A stretch of DNA of 64,000 bases. Origin: Pseudomonadota bacterium (GTDB taxonomy: Bacteria > Pseudomonadota > Alphaproteobacteria > Micropepsales > Micropepsaceae). Where the stretch lies: NCBI GenBank assembly GCA_021804785.1, contig JAJZGY010000001.1:1-64000 (forward strand), given 5' to 3'. Numbering within the stretch: position 1 is the stretch's first letter; every line of letters begins with the position of its first letter. Both the position numbers and the translations under genes were made by a program. Below the pieces are notes generated by a model. It ran no database searches. It was not told the origin of the DNA and saw only the letters and a list, made by a program, of their open reading frames with translations. Positions 46,333 through 56,071 of the stretch are shown piece after piece.

Positions 46333-46911
46333 ATGCTTCCCCGTTTGCAGATTGTCATCGCCAGCACCCGGCCGGGCCGCATAGGGCCGGCAATAGCCCA
46401 TTGGTTTCATGGCTTTGCCATCAAACATGGGCAGTTCGACGCCCACCTCGTCGATCTCGCCGATATTGGTTTACCGCTCTATGACGAGCCCAATCACCCC
46501 ATGCGCCGGCAGTATACGAAGGATCACACCAAGGCGTTCAGCACCCTGGTGAAAGCGGCGGATGCCACGGTGTTCGTCAGTCCCGAGTATAATTATTCGC
46601 CTCCCCCCAGCCTTGTGAACGCGATCGACTACCTCTTTTGGGAGTGGCAATACATGCCGATTGGCGTGGTGTCCTACGGAGGGGTGTCAGGCGGCCTACG
46701 GGCGGCCCAGGCGCTCCGGCTCATGGCCTCGACCCTGAAGATGGTGCCGCTTCCGGAAGGCGTAGCCCTGCCCAACGTATTCACTCAGATAAAGGACGGG
46801 GTTTTTGCCGCCAATGAGCTCAATGAGCAGGGCGCTGCGGCACTATTGAACGAGATGCAGAAATGGACCTCAGCCCTGGCGGGGCTGCGTGCCGGGATCC
46901 GTGCTCTTTAG
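46333..46911 (+). CDS. NADPH-dependent FMN reductase family protein
   Basis: LQIVIASTRPGRIGPAIAHWF; VFVSPEYNYSPPPSLVNAIDYL; VSYGGVSGGLRAAQ. Confidence 0.92.
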   Translation: MLPRLQIVIASTRPGRIGPAIAHWFHGFAIKHGQFDAHLVDLADIGLPLYDEPNHPMRRQYTKDHTKAFSTLVKAADATVFVSPEYNYSPPPSLVNAIDYLFWEWQYMPIGVVSYGGVSGGLRAAQALRLMASTLKMVPLPEGVALPNVFTQIKDGVFAANELNEQGAAALLNEMQKWTSALAGLRAGIRAL

Positions 46912-46943
46912 CCCACGGTCCGGATGGTCGTACCGAGCCTCTC

Positions 46944-46985
46944 CGGTATTCCCCGGACCGCCGCCTCGCGGCTGGGGAACGCCGG
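46944..46985. terminator. Possible bidirectional hairpin terminator between converging genes
   Basis: ccgg-ta-ttcccc ... ccgcctcgcgg ... ggggaa-cg-ccgg inverted repeat located between the stops of the FMN reductase and lepB; no clear U tract. Confidence 0.4.
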
Positions 46986-46993
46986 GGAAATGC

Positions 46994-47776
46994 TCAGTCG
47001 ACCGCATGAAACAGCCGCGACAGGCGAAACGCACCCAACCAGCCATCACGTGAGGCGTTCAAGAAGTCATAGGAACCGAGTATCAGATCAGCCTGACCAA
47101 TGACGTTGGCGACCGGAACGAAGCCCAATCCCCCCTGAGAGCGAGGCACGCGACTATCCAGGGAATTGTTGCGATCGTCGCCCATCATGAACAATTCTCC
47201 CTTGGGAACGACATAAGGCTTGGTGTTGTCCAGGACGTCATTGTTCTCCCATTGGAAAATGGCGTGGTGCACACCACCCGGCAAATATTCGATAAACTTG
47301 GGCACGCGCACATAGGCCCCGCTCTCGGTTTCGACCCGACCCGTCCCATCAGGCTTTCGTACGACCTCGGTACCATTAATGAAGAGCCTGCCATGAACCA
47401 CTTGAATGCGGTCTCCGGGAAGGCCGATCACGCGTTTGACCCAGGCTTCCTTGTGACCCACTGGGTAAAAGACGACGACGTCACCACGATGGGGTATGCG
47501 GCCAAATAGCCGCCCCTTGATGTCGGGAAAGAGGCCCCAGCGTACCGAGTAGTGGCTGTACCCATAGGCGAATTTTGCCGCGATGATGGCATCGCCAATG
47601 GCCAGCGTCGGTTCCATCGACCCTGAAGGCACATAGAACGGCTCTGCAATGGCCGTGGTGGCAAGGAAGACGAGGGCAATGGCCGCGACCGGCTCGCGGA
47701 GCCAGCGCAGAACAGCCACAACGCGTTGGCCAAAGGGATGGGCGAAGATCCGCCGCGTTGATTGCTGCCAATTCAT
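46994..47776 (-). CDS. lepB: Signal peptidase I
   Basis: PFYVPSGSMEPTLAIGDAIIAAKF; RGDVVVFYPVGHKEAWVKRVIGLPGDRIQV; MMGDDRNNSLDSR. Confidence 0.97.
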   Translation of the reverse strand: MNWQQSTRRIFAHPFGQRVVAVLRWLREPVAAIALVFLATTAIAEPFYVPSGSMEPTLAIGDAIIAAKFAYGYSHYSVRWGLFPDIKGRLFGRIPHRGDVVVFYPVGHKEAWVKRVIGLPGDRIQVVHGRLFINGTEVVRKPDGTGRVETESGAYVRVPKFIEYLPGGVHHAIFQWENNDVLDNTKPYVVPKGELFMMGDDRNNSLDSRVPRSQGGLGFVPVANVIGQADLILGSYDFLNASRDGWLGAFRLSRLFHAVD

Positions 47777-47899
47777 ACTTTTAGATCTCCAGAGGGGGGC
47801 GCCAGAGCGTACACATGCAAGGGCATATGACCGGAGCAGGGGGGAATACAAGAGCAAGCTTCTTGACCTTTCGCCAGCATCCTGCCACAGCCGGCCGCC

Positions 47900-48262
47900 A
47901 TGATCGAATTGACCCAGGAATTCGGCTTTGATGCCGCTCACTTTATGCCGCACCGGGAGGCGGGAGATCCCTATCGGCGGATGCACGGTCACTCCTTTCA
48001 CGCAGAGGTCACGCTGAAAGGAGAGGTCGATGCAGCCACGGGCTGGGTCCGTGACTTCGCGGAGATCAAGGCGGTCCTTGATGAGCTCCGCAGCACGTTG
48101 GATCATTGCCTTCTCAATGAGCTGCCCGGGCTGGAAAATCCCACCCTGGAAAATCTGGCCTGTTTCATATTTTCTTCGATGAACACCCAGCTTCCTGGGG
48201 TAGTGCGCGTACGTGTGTCCCGGCCATCCTATGGCCAGTCCTGTGTCTACGAGCCTCGCTGA
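47900..48262 (+). CDS. queD: 6-carboxytetrahydropterin synthase
   Basis: [55 protein letters not shown]. Confidence 0.94.
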   Translation: MIELTQEFGFDAAHFMPHREAGDPYRRMHGHSFHAEVTLKGEVDAATGWVRDFAEIKAVLDELRSTLDHCLLNELPGLENPTLENLACFIFSSMNTQLPGVVRVRVSRPSYGQSCVYEPR

Positions 48263-48726
48263 TGGCCAAACGTCCGGCGAAATCCCTTACTCAGCTCGGT
48301 CGGGTGGTTCCGGTCCCGGACTCACCGGATCGGGCCGTGCTTGAGGCCGTACCAAACCGGCACCGGGATGTGAATTATGTCGCCCGGTTTACGGCGCCGG
48401 AATTCACCAGCCTTTGTCCGGTTACCGGTCAGCCAGACTTTGCCCATTTCGTGATCGATTACGTGCCAGACAAGTCGCTGCTCGAGTCCAAATCGCTGAA
48501 GCTTTTTCTCTTCAGTTTCCGTGCCCATGCCGATTTTCACGAGGCCTGTACCATCTATATCGGCAAACGCGTTGTTTCCGCGATCAAGCCGAAATTTTTG
48601 CGGATCGCAGGCTTTTGGTATCCCCGCGGAGGCATACCGATCGACGTATTCTGGCAGACCGGCAAGCTCCCGGCTAATCTGTGGTTGCCCGAGCCCGGGG
48701 TTGCACCCTATCGCGGCCGCGGCTGA
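48262..48726 (+). CDS. queF: NADPH-dependent 7-cyano-7-deazaguanine reductase
   Basis: [52 protein letters not shown]. Confidence 0.97.
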   Translation: MAKRPAKSLTQLGRVVPVPDSPDRAVLEAVPNRHRDVNYVARFTAPEFTSLCPVTGQPDFAHFVIDYVPDKSLLESKSLKLFLFSFRAHADFHEACTIYIGKRVVSAIKPKFLRIAGFWYPRGGIPIDVFWQTGKLPANLWLPEPGVAPYRGRG

Positions 48727-48854
48727 TAAATTCTTACCAGGTGTAATGCCAAAGGCATCTGTAGATCCTTGCCATAACTTGTGTCGGCTGGTTTGCCATG
48801 GTCAGAACCGGACGAACACGCCATGATGGTCAACATTCGAATGAGGACCCCTCA

Positions 48855-49394
48855 ATGGCCAAATTCCACGATCAGATTGATGATGTGCTTGCCAAATTCA
48901 TCACGCGCCAGCGCATGTTTTTTAGCGCTAGCGCGGCAGAAGAGGGGCGCGTTAACCTTTCGCCCAAAGGAATGGATTGTCTGCGCATCCTCGGACCTCA
49001 GCGGATCGCCTATCTGGACCTAACTGGCAGCGGCAATGAAACCTCTGCACATATGGAGGCCGGGGGGCGTCTCACGCTGATGTTCTGCGCCTTTGATGGC
49101 GCTCCACTCATTCTGCGTGCCTATGGCATGGCGCAAATCCATAGGCGGGGCAGTCAAGATTATGAGGAATTGCTCGGACACTTTGTGGAACATGTCGGGG
49201 CACGTCAGATCGTAGATATGCAGGTACAGTCTCTGCAAACGTCGTGCGGATATGCGGTACCACTGATGAGCTTTGAGGGACACCGGCCCAACCTGTTGCG
49301 CTGGGCTGAAACCAAGGGCGAGGACGGGCTCAAAGACTATCGCCGCGCGCACAATCGGGTCAGCATTGACGGTTTGCCGACAGGTTGGGATTAG
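48855..49394 (+). CDS. Pyridoxamine 5'-phosphate oxidase family (flavin-binding split barrel) protein
   Basis: FHDQIDDVLAKFITRQRMFFSASAAEEGRVNLSPKGMDCLRILGPQRIAYLDLTGSGNETSAHM. Confidence 0.87.
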   Translation: MAKFHDQIDDVLAKFITRQRMFFSASAAEEGRVNLSPKGMDCLRILGPQRIAYLDLTGSGNETSAHMEAGGRLTLMFCAFDGAPLILRAYGMAQIHRRGSQDYEELLGHFVEHVGARQIVDMQVQSLQTSCGYAVPLMSFEGHRPNLLRWAETKGEDGLKDYRRAHNRVSIDGLPTGWD

Positions 49395-49981
49395 ACCTCT
49401 GCGAGGCGGGCGCAGGCGTCGTGCCGATGACAGCGGACGAGGTGGTCGTTGACCATGCCGATCGCCTGGGCAAAGGCATAGACGATGACTGGTCCGCAGA
49501 AATTGAAGCCGCGCTGTTTCAGCTCTCGGGCAAGAGCCTCGCTCATGGGGTTTTGAGCCGGAATGTCGGCAAGACGGCGATAGCGATGCTGAACTGGCTT
49601 GCCGTCTACATGTTTCCAGATAAGTTCGGAAAAGCCCCCCGGCTCCTTTTCTTCAATCTCAAGCCAAAGGCGGGCAGCCTTGATTGCGGCATTGATCTTC
49701 GCCTTGCTGCGAATGATCCCGGCATCTTGTAACAGCTGTTCGACTTTGCGCTGTTCATATCGGGCGATGCGGTGAGGATCGAACCCGTCAAAGGCGCTGC
49801 GGAAATTATCCCGTTTGCGCAGTATTGTGATCCACGCCAGTCCGGCCTGAAACCCGTCCAGAACAAGCTTCTCATAAAGCGCACGTGCATCGAACTCGGG
49901 AACGCCCCACTCCTGATCGTGATAGGCGATATAAATTGGTTCTTTCTCCGACCATGCACAGCGAACAAGAGCATCCGTCAT
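49391..49981 (-). CDS. tag: DNA-3-methyladenine glycosylase I
   Basis: RCAWSEKEPIYIAYHDQEWGVPEFDARALYEKLVLDGFQAGLAWITILRKRDNFRSAFDGFDP. Confidence 0.96.
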   Translation of the reverse strand: MTDALVRCAWSEKEPIYIAYHDQEWGVPEFDARALYEKLVLDGFQAGLAWITILRKRDNFRSAFDGFDPHRIARYEQRKVEQLLQDAGIIRSKAKINAAIKAARLWLEIEEKEPGGFSELIWKHVDGKPVQHRYRRLADIPAQNPMSEALARELKQRGFNFCGPVIVYAFAQAIGMVNDHLVRCHRHDACARLAEV

Positions 49982-50234
49982 GCTGCGCACACCTGATAGA
50001 AAGATACTACCAAGAGGTTCGCAGCTTTGGCTATCCGCTCTATGAAGCGCAGCTGATATTCACACGTCATGCTGACGACACTGCTGCACTGGACGCGATG
50101 GGAGCAGGAGCCCCGCCTCGAGCGTAGTGCCCGTTGCCCAGCTTTCAGTCCAGCTTTGATCAAGGCCTGCGGGTAAGGCATTCCGTTTATCCCAATGTCC
50201 GGCCACTGCAAGCTTGAAGGATTGAGGACGCAGG

Positions 50235-51041
50235 TCAAGCAAAAAGCCAGGTAGGTCTTGCCAACCTCAGTTCAACGCCTGCAGCAGTGAGCACGCCGGT
50301 GGCCGTCTCTTCCAGTCGGTCGAGACGAATGAGCGCGAAGCCATCGCGGCCGGTCACAGAGATAAGTTCACCGATGGTTTTTTCTCCGGCCGTGACCGCG
50401 GTTCCAGCTGGCGGAAGGTCAGCGCCGGCCGAAACAGCCAGCAGACGCTTGCGGGCGGTGCCACGATGTTTCATCCGCGCAGTGAGTTCCTGCCCAACAT
50501 AGCAGCCTTTGGTGAAGCTGACGCCATGCAGTTGCTCAAGATCGCCATCCAGGGCGAACATGGCATCAATACCAAAATCCTCACCTTCAGGAACGCCGAG
50601 GGCGCGGCGATGGGCATGATAGGGCTCAAGCTGACCCACGCCCGGCGGGGTCTCCGCCTCGGCCACGATGGACCTGATCCCCAACTGCGGCAGGCGCGGA
50701 TCAGCAAAGGAAATTCCCGGAAGGGTTTCTCCCTGCCAGGCAGCGAGCACCTTCAGCTGGGGTCGCAACTCGATCTCGACCCTGGCGCGCAGTCTGTACA
50801 TAGTCAGCCTGCGAACCATCGCCTCGGCCCTGCTTCTTGGACAGTCCAGCAGCACAGCACCGTCGCCCTCAACGATCAGAAAGTCGAACAAGATCTTGCC
50901 CTGGGGCGTAAGGAGGGCCGCATAGAGCGCAGAGGCTGGTGAGAGCTGCTCCATGTCGTTGGTTATAAGCCCCTGCAGCAGGCTGCGGGCATCAGCCCCG
51001 GCGAGTGCAATGACAGATCGATCGTCAAGAAGCGCAATCAT
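50235..51041 (-). CDS. ygfZ: YgfZ/GcvT-like folate-binding protein (CAF17 family)
   Basis: LLQGLITNDMEQLSPASALYAALLTPQGKILFDFLI; TKGCYVGQELTARMKHRGTARKRL. Confidence 0.94.
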   Translation of the reverse strand: MIALLDDRSVIALAGADARSLLQGLITNDMEQLSPASALYAALLTPQGKILFDFLIVEGDGAVLLDCPRSRAEAMVRRLTMYRLRARVEIELRPQLKVLAAWQGETLPGISFADPRLPQLGIRSIVAEAETPPGVGQLEPYHAHRRALGVPEGEDFGIDAMFALDGDLEQLHGVSFTKGCYVGQELTARMKHRGTARKRLLAVSAGADLPPAGTAVTAGEKTIGELISVTGRDGFALIRLDRLEETATGVLTAAGVELRLARPTWLFA

Positions 51042-51111
51042 GGTGCAAGAGGTAATGCCTGCCGGCCCACTTGCCAAGCGTGCTTGACATCATCCTTCCA
51101 GCGCAGGATGC

Positions 51112-51870
51112 ATGAGTGCGAGCAAGCCAAGGGCCGTCCCTGTGCGTTACTCCGATCAATGGCAGCCGAGCAAGGTGCGGATTTCAGGTTCCGGTCGGCC
51201 CCGGGTGCCGGGGCGCCGCGGCGCTCTGGCGCCTGGTTCAACCGGTGTCGCCCTGATGCTCGCGCGCTGGTATGCGGGCATGTTGCCGCGGTATGCTCAT
51301 GGTACGCTCCTCGACCTTGGCTGCGGAGAGGTGCCATACTATGAGCTTTACCGTGCCCATGTCCGCGAAATCCTGTGCACTGATTGGACGAAATCGCTTC
51401 ACGCAACAACACATCTAGATTTTGTATCAGATCTCGAGACGCATGTGCCTCTCGCCGATGGTTCAGTCGACACCGTGATTCTGGCCGATGTGCTTGAGCA
51501 TGTTTATCAGCCCAAGCATGTGATTGCAGAAATCTTCCGTATACTGCGTCCTGGTGGGGTTGCCTTCATCCATGCGCCGCTGCTCTATGTTGTGCACGAA
51601 GCTCCCCATGATTACTTCCGCTATACCCAGTTTGGTATGAGCCGCATGGCCGAGGAGGCCGGCTTCACGATTGAAGCGCTCACACCTTTAGGTGGCAAGT
51701 TCATTGCACTTGCGGATGTTATGGGCAAAGTGCTGCAGGGTGCTAGTCTGATTGCGGGCGGGTTATGGGCCCGTGGGCTGCAACGCGTTGCGCTGGCGCT
51801 GTCCCGCGATCCACCTGTGAGCAAAAAATTTCCTATCGAAATTGCCGCCGTACTCAGGAGAGTTTCATGA
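51112..51870 (+). CDS. Class I SAM-dependent methyltransferase
   Basis: LLDLGCGEVPYYELYRAHVREILCTDW; VILADVLEHVYQPKHVIAEIFRILRPGGVAFIHAPLLY. Confidence 0.88.
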   Translation: MSASKPRAVPVRYSDQWQPSKVRISGSGRPRVPGRRGALAPGSTGVALMLARWYAGMLPRYAHGTLLDLGCGEVPYYELYRAHVREILCTDWTKSLHATTHLDFVSDLETHVPLADGSVDTVILADVLEHVYQPKHVIAEIFRILRPGGVAFIHAPLLYVVHEAPHDYFRYTQFGMSRMAEEAGFTIEALTPLGGKFIALADVMGKVLQGASLIAGGLWARGLQRVALALSRDPPVSKKFPIEIAAVLRRVS

Positions 51871-53210
51871 CCCATCGCTTTGACCTGATTATTGATGGTG
51901 GCATGGTGGCAACACCAGGTGGCATCGTCGCGGCAGACATTGGGGTTTCGGGTGGCCGTATTGCCCAGATTGGATCCCTAGGATCGTCGCAGGCAGTGAA
52001 CCGCTACAATGCGTCTGGACTGCATGTGCTGCCAGGTGTGATTGACAGTCAGTGTCACTTTCGCGAGCCGGGTAACGAACATAAGGAAGATCTCGAATCC
52101 GGCAGCCGCGCGGCCGTTCTTGGTGGTGTGACGGCGATTTTTGAGATGCCCAACACCAACCCGCCCACAACCACGCGTGCGGCCCTTGACGACAAGCTCT
52201 CTCGAGCCCGCGAACGCATGCATTGTGATTATGCATTCTATGTTGGCGCTTCACCGGCCAATATCGGGGCGCTATCGGCGCTGGAGCAGGTCCCAGGAAC
52301 TGCCGGCGTAAAAGCTTTTCTGGGGTCCTCGACCGGAACGCTTTTGCTCGATCGTGATGAAGATATTTTGGCGGCTCTAAAGGCTGGCCACCGGCGCATG
52401 GCGGTTCATTCAGAAGATGAGGCTCGCCTAAATGAGCGCAAATCCCTGCGCGTTCCCGGCGATCCGCGTTCGCATCCGCTTTGGCGCGACGTTGAGGTTG
52501 CCCGCCGCTGTACGGAGCGCGTACTCGACCTTGCGCGCAAGGCGGGACGACGTGTGCACATTCTTCATGTAACCACTGAAGAAGAGATAGAGCTACTCGC
52601 ACAGGCACGCGATGTTGCCACTGTGGAGACGACGCCTCAGCATCTCACTCTGTCGGCACCGGAGTGCTATGAGCGTCTCGGTACCTACGCTCAGATGAAT
52701 CCGCCCATACGCGAGTCCCGGCACCGAGACGCACTGTGGCGCGCCGTAGAGCAGGGCGTCGTGGATGTTATTGGCTCCGATCACGCACCCCATACGCGGG
52801 CCGAAAAGGATAAGTCCTATCCCGACACGCCGTCTGGCATGCCGGGGGTACAGACCCTAGTCACGATCCTTTTGAACCACGTTAATGCCGGACGGTTGTC
52901 GCTGGAGCGATTCGTTGACATCACCAGCACCGGCGCGGCCCGCACTTTTGGCATTGTCGGCAAGGGCCGGATCGTACGCGGCTACGATGCGGACTTTACC
53001 ATCGTTGACCTCAAGGCGAAGAAGCGGATTGAGAATTCGTGGATTGCAAGCAAATGCGGCTGGACGCCGTTTGACGGGATGCAAACAACCGGCTGGGCAG
53101 TCGCCACCATCATTCGCGGCCAGACCGTCATGCGCGATGGGGCGCTGCAGCTTTCTGGCGCAGGAGCCCCGGTCCGCTTCCTTGAGACGCTGGAACCTCA
53201 AGGCACGTAG
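51867..53210 (+). CDS. pyrC: Dihydroorotase (multifunctional-complex type)
   Basis: LPGVIDSQCHFREPGNEHKEDLESGSRAAVLGGVTAIFEMPNTNPPTTT; DVIGSDHAPHTRAEKDKSYPDTPSGMPGVQTL. Confidence 0.87.
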   Translation: MTHRFDLIIDGGMVATPGGIVAADIGVSGGRIAQIGSLGSSQAVNRYNASGLHVLPGVIDSQCHFREPGNEHKEDLESGSRAAVLGGVTAIFEMPNTNPPTTTRAALDDKLSRARERMHCDYAFYVGASPANIGALSALEQVPGTAGVKAFLGSSTGTLLLDRDEDILAALKAGHRRMAVHSEDEARLNERKSLRVPGDPRSHPLWRDVEVARRCTERVLDLARKAGRRVHILHVTTEEEIELLAQARDVATVETTPQHLTLSAPECYERLGTYAQMNPPIRESRHRDALWRAVEQGVVDVIGSDHAPHTRAEKDKSYPDTPSGMPGVQTLVTILLNHVNAGRLSLERFVDITSTGAARTFGIVGKGRIVRGYDADFTIVDLKAKKRIENSWIASKCGWTPFDGMQTTGWAVATIIRGQTVMRDGALQLSGAGAPVRFLETLEPQGT

Positions 53211-53234
53211 CAGCGCAGATACGTATTGGACGTT

Positions 53235-53504
53235 TTAGTTCAGAGAATATTCGCCGTCTGCAAGTTTGAGTTCTCCGGGGCCTATCAAACCTCTTGCGGC
53301 GACGCGTACCGAGTGCAATTTGCCGTCGATGTGGCCGCACCAGAAATGAAGAAATCTGTTGAGGACCGGAAATTTGGGCGCCTGGTCGAATTCCTGCCAG
53401 ATGAAGCTTTGCAACACGGCTGGATGATCCGGCATGTGATAGAGGATCTCTGCGGTCGTCAGACTGTAACCGCGTAAGGACCTTTCGAATGTACGCATCG
53501 ACAC
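53235..53504 (-). CDS. Usg family protein
   Basis: FERSLRGYSLTTAEILYHMPDHPAVLQSFIWQEFDQAPKFPVLNRFLHFWCGHIDGKLHSVRVA, characteristic of small alphaproteobacterial Usg proteins. Confidence 0.88.
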   Translation of the reverse strand: MSMRTFERSLRGYSLTTAEILYHMPDHPAVLQSFIWQEFDQAPKFPVLNRFLHFWCGHIDGKLHSVRVAARGLIGPGELKLADGEYSLN

Positions 53505-53728
53505 CTCGCAGTTTGCTTGCGGCCGATGGCTTCATGCATCGGCGCGCTTATTTCAATCATGCCCCGATTTGTGTAACTAAATGCTTGCCCGACAGAGCCG
53601 CGGCTGTCGAGACTTGACAGACGCAAAAGAACGCCGAAAAGGCCGATTCAGACTGTATCTTGACCTACGCGGTAAATTGCGTTGCCCTGCCGATGACGAT
53701 TTAGCAGCACTCGGACAAAGGAAGTGCC

Positions 53729-54721
53729 ATGAGTGACAAATTCCGCGCCCTCTTGATCGAAAAAACCGGGGATACGCAGAGCGTATCGGAACGGGAGCTG
53801 AGCCGCAGCGAGCTCATGGACGGAGATGTTACGGTTTTGGTGTCGCACTCGACCGTGAACTACAAAGATGGCCTCGCGCTGAGTGGGCGCTCGCCGGTGG
53901 TACGTCGTTTCCCCATGATTCCCGGGATCGATCTGGCAGGAACCGTGGAAAGCTCAAGCCATCCGCGGTTTCACGCCGGCGACAAAGTGCTCCTCAATGG
54001 TTTTGGTCTGGGTGAGACGCATTATGGTGGCTATAGCCAGGTGGCACGGGTCCGTGGGGAGTGGCTCGTCAAGCTGCCGCAGGCCTTCACCCCGGCCCAG
54101 GCCATGGCAATCGGAACCGCGGGTTATACCGCCATGCTGTCGCTTTTGGCCCTGGAGGATGCCGGCATCCGTCCACAGATGGGACCGGTGCTGGTCACCG
54201 GGGCGACGGGCGGAGTGGGCTCCGTTGCGGTGGCATTACTGGCAGCAAGTGGCTTTGAGGTACATGCGGTTACCGGTAAGGCCAAGGAAGAGGGCTATCT
54301 GCGCGGCCTCGGCGCCCAGGTGATCCTGCCGCGCGAGGAGCTTTCGGGCCCACCCCGCCCGCTGGCCAAGGAGCGTTGGGCTGCTGCCATCGACAGCGTT
54401 GGGTCCTCGACTCTCGCCAATGTCCTGGCATCGATTCGTTACGGAGGGGCGGTCGCTGCCTGCGGTCTGGCCCAAGGTATGGATCTGCCGACCTCGGTTG
54501 CCCCCTTTATCCTGCGCGGCATTTCGCTCCATGGCATCGAATCGGTGCACATGGCGATGGCACGCCGCGAGCTGGCCTGGAAGCGCTTGGCCGAGGATCT
54601 GGATCGAGCCAAACTCGACGCCATGACCCGGAATATTGGTCTTGGCGACGTCGTGACGGCAGGTAACGAGATCCTGGCCGGTCAGGTGCGCGGCCGCGTC
54701 GTAGTCCAGCTGGCCGCGTAA
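53729..54721 (+). CDS. acuI: MDR family NADPH-dependent oxidoreductase (AcuI/YhdH acrylyl-CoA reductase type)
   Basis: STVNYKDGLALSGRSPVVRRFPMIPGIDLAGTV; GAGHR-equivalent VLVTGATGGVGSVAVALLAASGFEVHAVTGK. Confidence 0.9.
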   Translation: MSDKFRALLIEKTGDTQSVSERELSRSELMDGDVTVLVSHSTVNYKDGLALSGRSPVVRRFPMIPGIDLAGTVESSSHPRFHAGDKVLLNGFGLGETHYGGYSQVARVRGEWLVKLPQAFTPAQAMAIGTAGYTAMLSLLALEDAGIRPQMGPVLVTGATGGVGSVAVALLAASGFEVHAVTGKAKEEGYLRGLGAQVILPREELSGPPRPLAKERWAAAIDSVGSSTLANVLASIRYGGAVAACGLAQGMDLPTSVAPFILRGISLHGIESVHMAMARRELAWKRLAEDLDRAKLDAMTRNIGLGDVVTAGNEILAGQVRGRVVVQLAA

Positions 54722-54752
54722 GGCAGCGGGCGGCAGGGGAGCGGCACTAGGA

Positions 54753-55409
54753 ATGGATTTTCTTGTCCTTATTGGCTCAGGGATTTTGATTGGGCTGATC
54801 CTTGCTGCTCCGGTAGGGCCGGTGAACCTCATTTGCATTCGCAGAGCTTTGCAATATGGGCCGGTCAACGGCTTCGTTTCCGGCCTTGGCGCGGCGATGG
54901 GGGATGGCTTTTTTGCGGCCATTTCCGCCTTCGGCGTGACTGTAGTGGCGCGGCTAATCGAGGGCTTTTCCACACCTCTGCAAGTGGGCGGCGGTGTCTT
55001 GCTGCTGGCCTTCGGTCTTCACACCTATTTGTCCCAGCCACTGGCGTCCAAGGATGACGACCAGTCTGTCCCGCGCGAGGCGGCGCTTCCGTCCTCTCTG
55101 GTGCGTGCCATGGCATCGACCTTTGCCCTGACCGTAACCAACCCGGCAACTCTCTTCGGTGTTGCGGCCTTGTTTGCGAGCCTCGGTGGACTAGCCGGAG
55201 AGGGTGCGAGCTATCTTGATGCCGCCGTGGTGGTGGGCGGGGTGCTGGCCGGCTCAACGCTTTGGTGGTTTACGTTAACCGCCATTATCGGGCTGTTTCA
55301 TGCCCGCATTGATGGGCGCGTGATGCGCATTATCAACCGAGCCAGTGGCTTTGCGGTTGCGAGCTTCGGCTTTGGGGTTCTCGTTCATCTTCTGTGGAAG
55401 TTGCTTTAG
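54753..55409 (+). CDS. LysE family translocator
   Basis: GILIGLILAAPVGPVNLICIRRALQYGPVNGFVSGLGAAMGDGFFAAISAFG. Confidence 0.9.
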   Translation: MDFLVLIGSGILIGLILAAPVGPVNLICIRRALQYGPVNGFVSGLGAAMGDGFFAAISAFGVTVVARLIEGFSTPLQVGGGVLLLAFGLHTYLSQPLASKDDDQSVPREAALPSSLVRAMASTFALTVTNPATLFGVAALFASLGGLAGEGASYLDAAVVVGGVLAGSTLWWFTLTAIIGLFHARIDGRVMRIINRASGFAVASFGFGVLVHLLWKLL

Positions 55410-56043
55410 ATAAGATCGCAAAATCGTCGCCGGCGACACGCGCTAGCACGAACCGGGACACAGATGCAGGCAGAGACGTCCCTCAGCGCTGCGTGGCTCA
55501 AACGGTATCAACCGCCTCCAAATTCGGAGGCCAGTTCAGTCTCTTCATCCTACTCCACGGCCTCATAATGATGGGCAGCGGCAATGCGTTCATAAACAAA
55601 GTCAACGTGGCGAAAATCTCTCTTGCGGATATAGCGTGGGGAGGTCTTTTGGCAGGCGCGTAGGTGAGGGGAAGGCCAATGGCAAAATGTGTCGGGCGGC
55701 AAGGCACGATGCAGTTGAGCGCGTGACCCGGGGGCTCTTCGGCACTGTTCCTAAGATGTCGGATATGACGCTCAATGACACGCTCAAGGATAGGGCGGTG
55801 CGAGCCAATGTATGTGGTTCGCTCGCAAAGTTCCTAACCGAGGATCTTTTTGGACCGCGAGGGAAGTAACCTGGTTCGCGCGCGTTCGCCGCGTCGATCT
55901 TTGGCGTGACAAAACTCGGACACCGCCAGCGATGGAGATCCAAAAGAATTGCATTAGACATCAGTTCTCTGTCCTCCTCGATGCGAACGAGCTGCGGACC
56001 TTGCCTCTATGGTTTGCATTTTTGAGGTGTTGCATACACTCTG

Positions 56044-56061
56044 TCTACGCATTTGCGTAGA
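56044..56061. repeat. Perfect 7-bp hairpin tctacgc-attt-gcgtaga immediately upstream of the next gene
   Basis: Read directly from sequence, about 10 nt before the proposed GTG start at 56072. Confidence 0.55.
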
Positions 56062-56071
56062 GGGGTAGCAG

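Noticed and set aside
47900-48726. QueD-QueF pair as a DNA-modification (deazapurine) defence locus
   Set aside because: Only standard queuosine enzymes are present; no dpd-type DNA modification genes are nearby.
49978-50238. 86-aa ORF between tag and ygfZ
   Set aside because: No recognisable family and atypical composition; insufficient evidence for coding.
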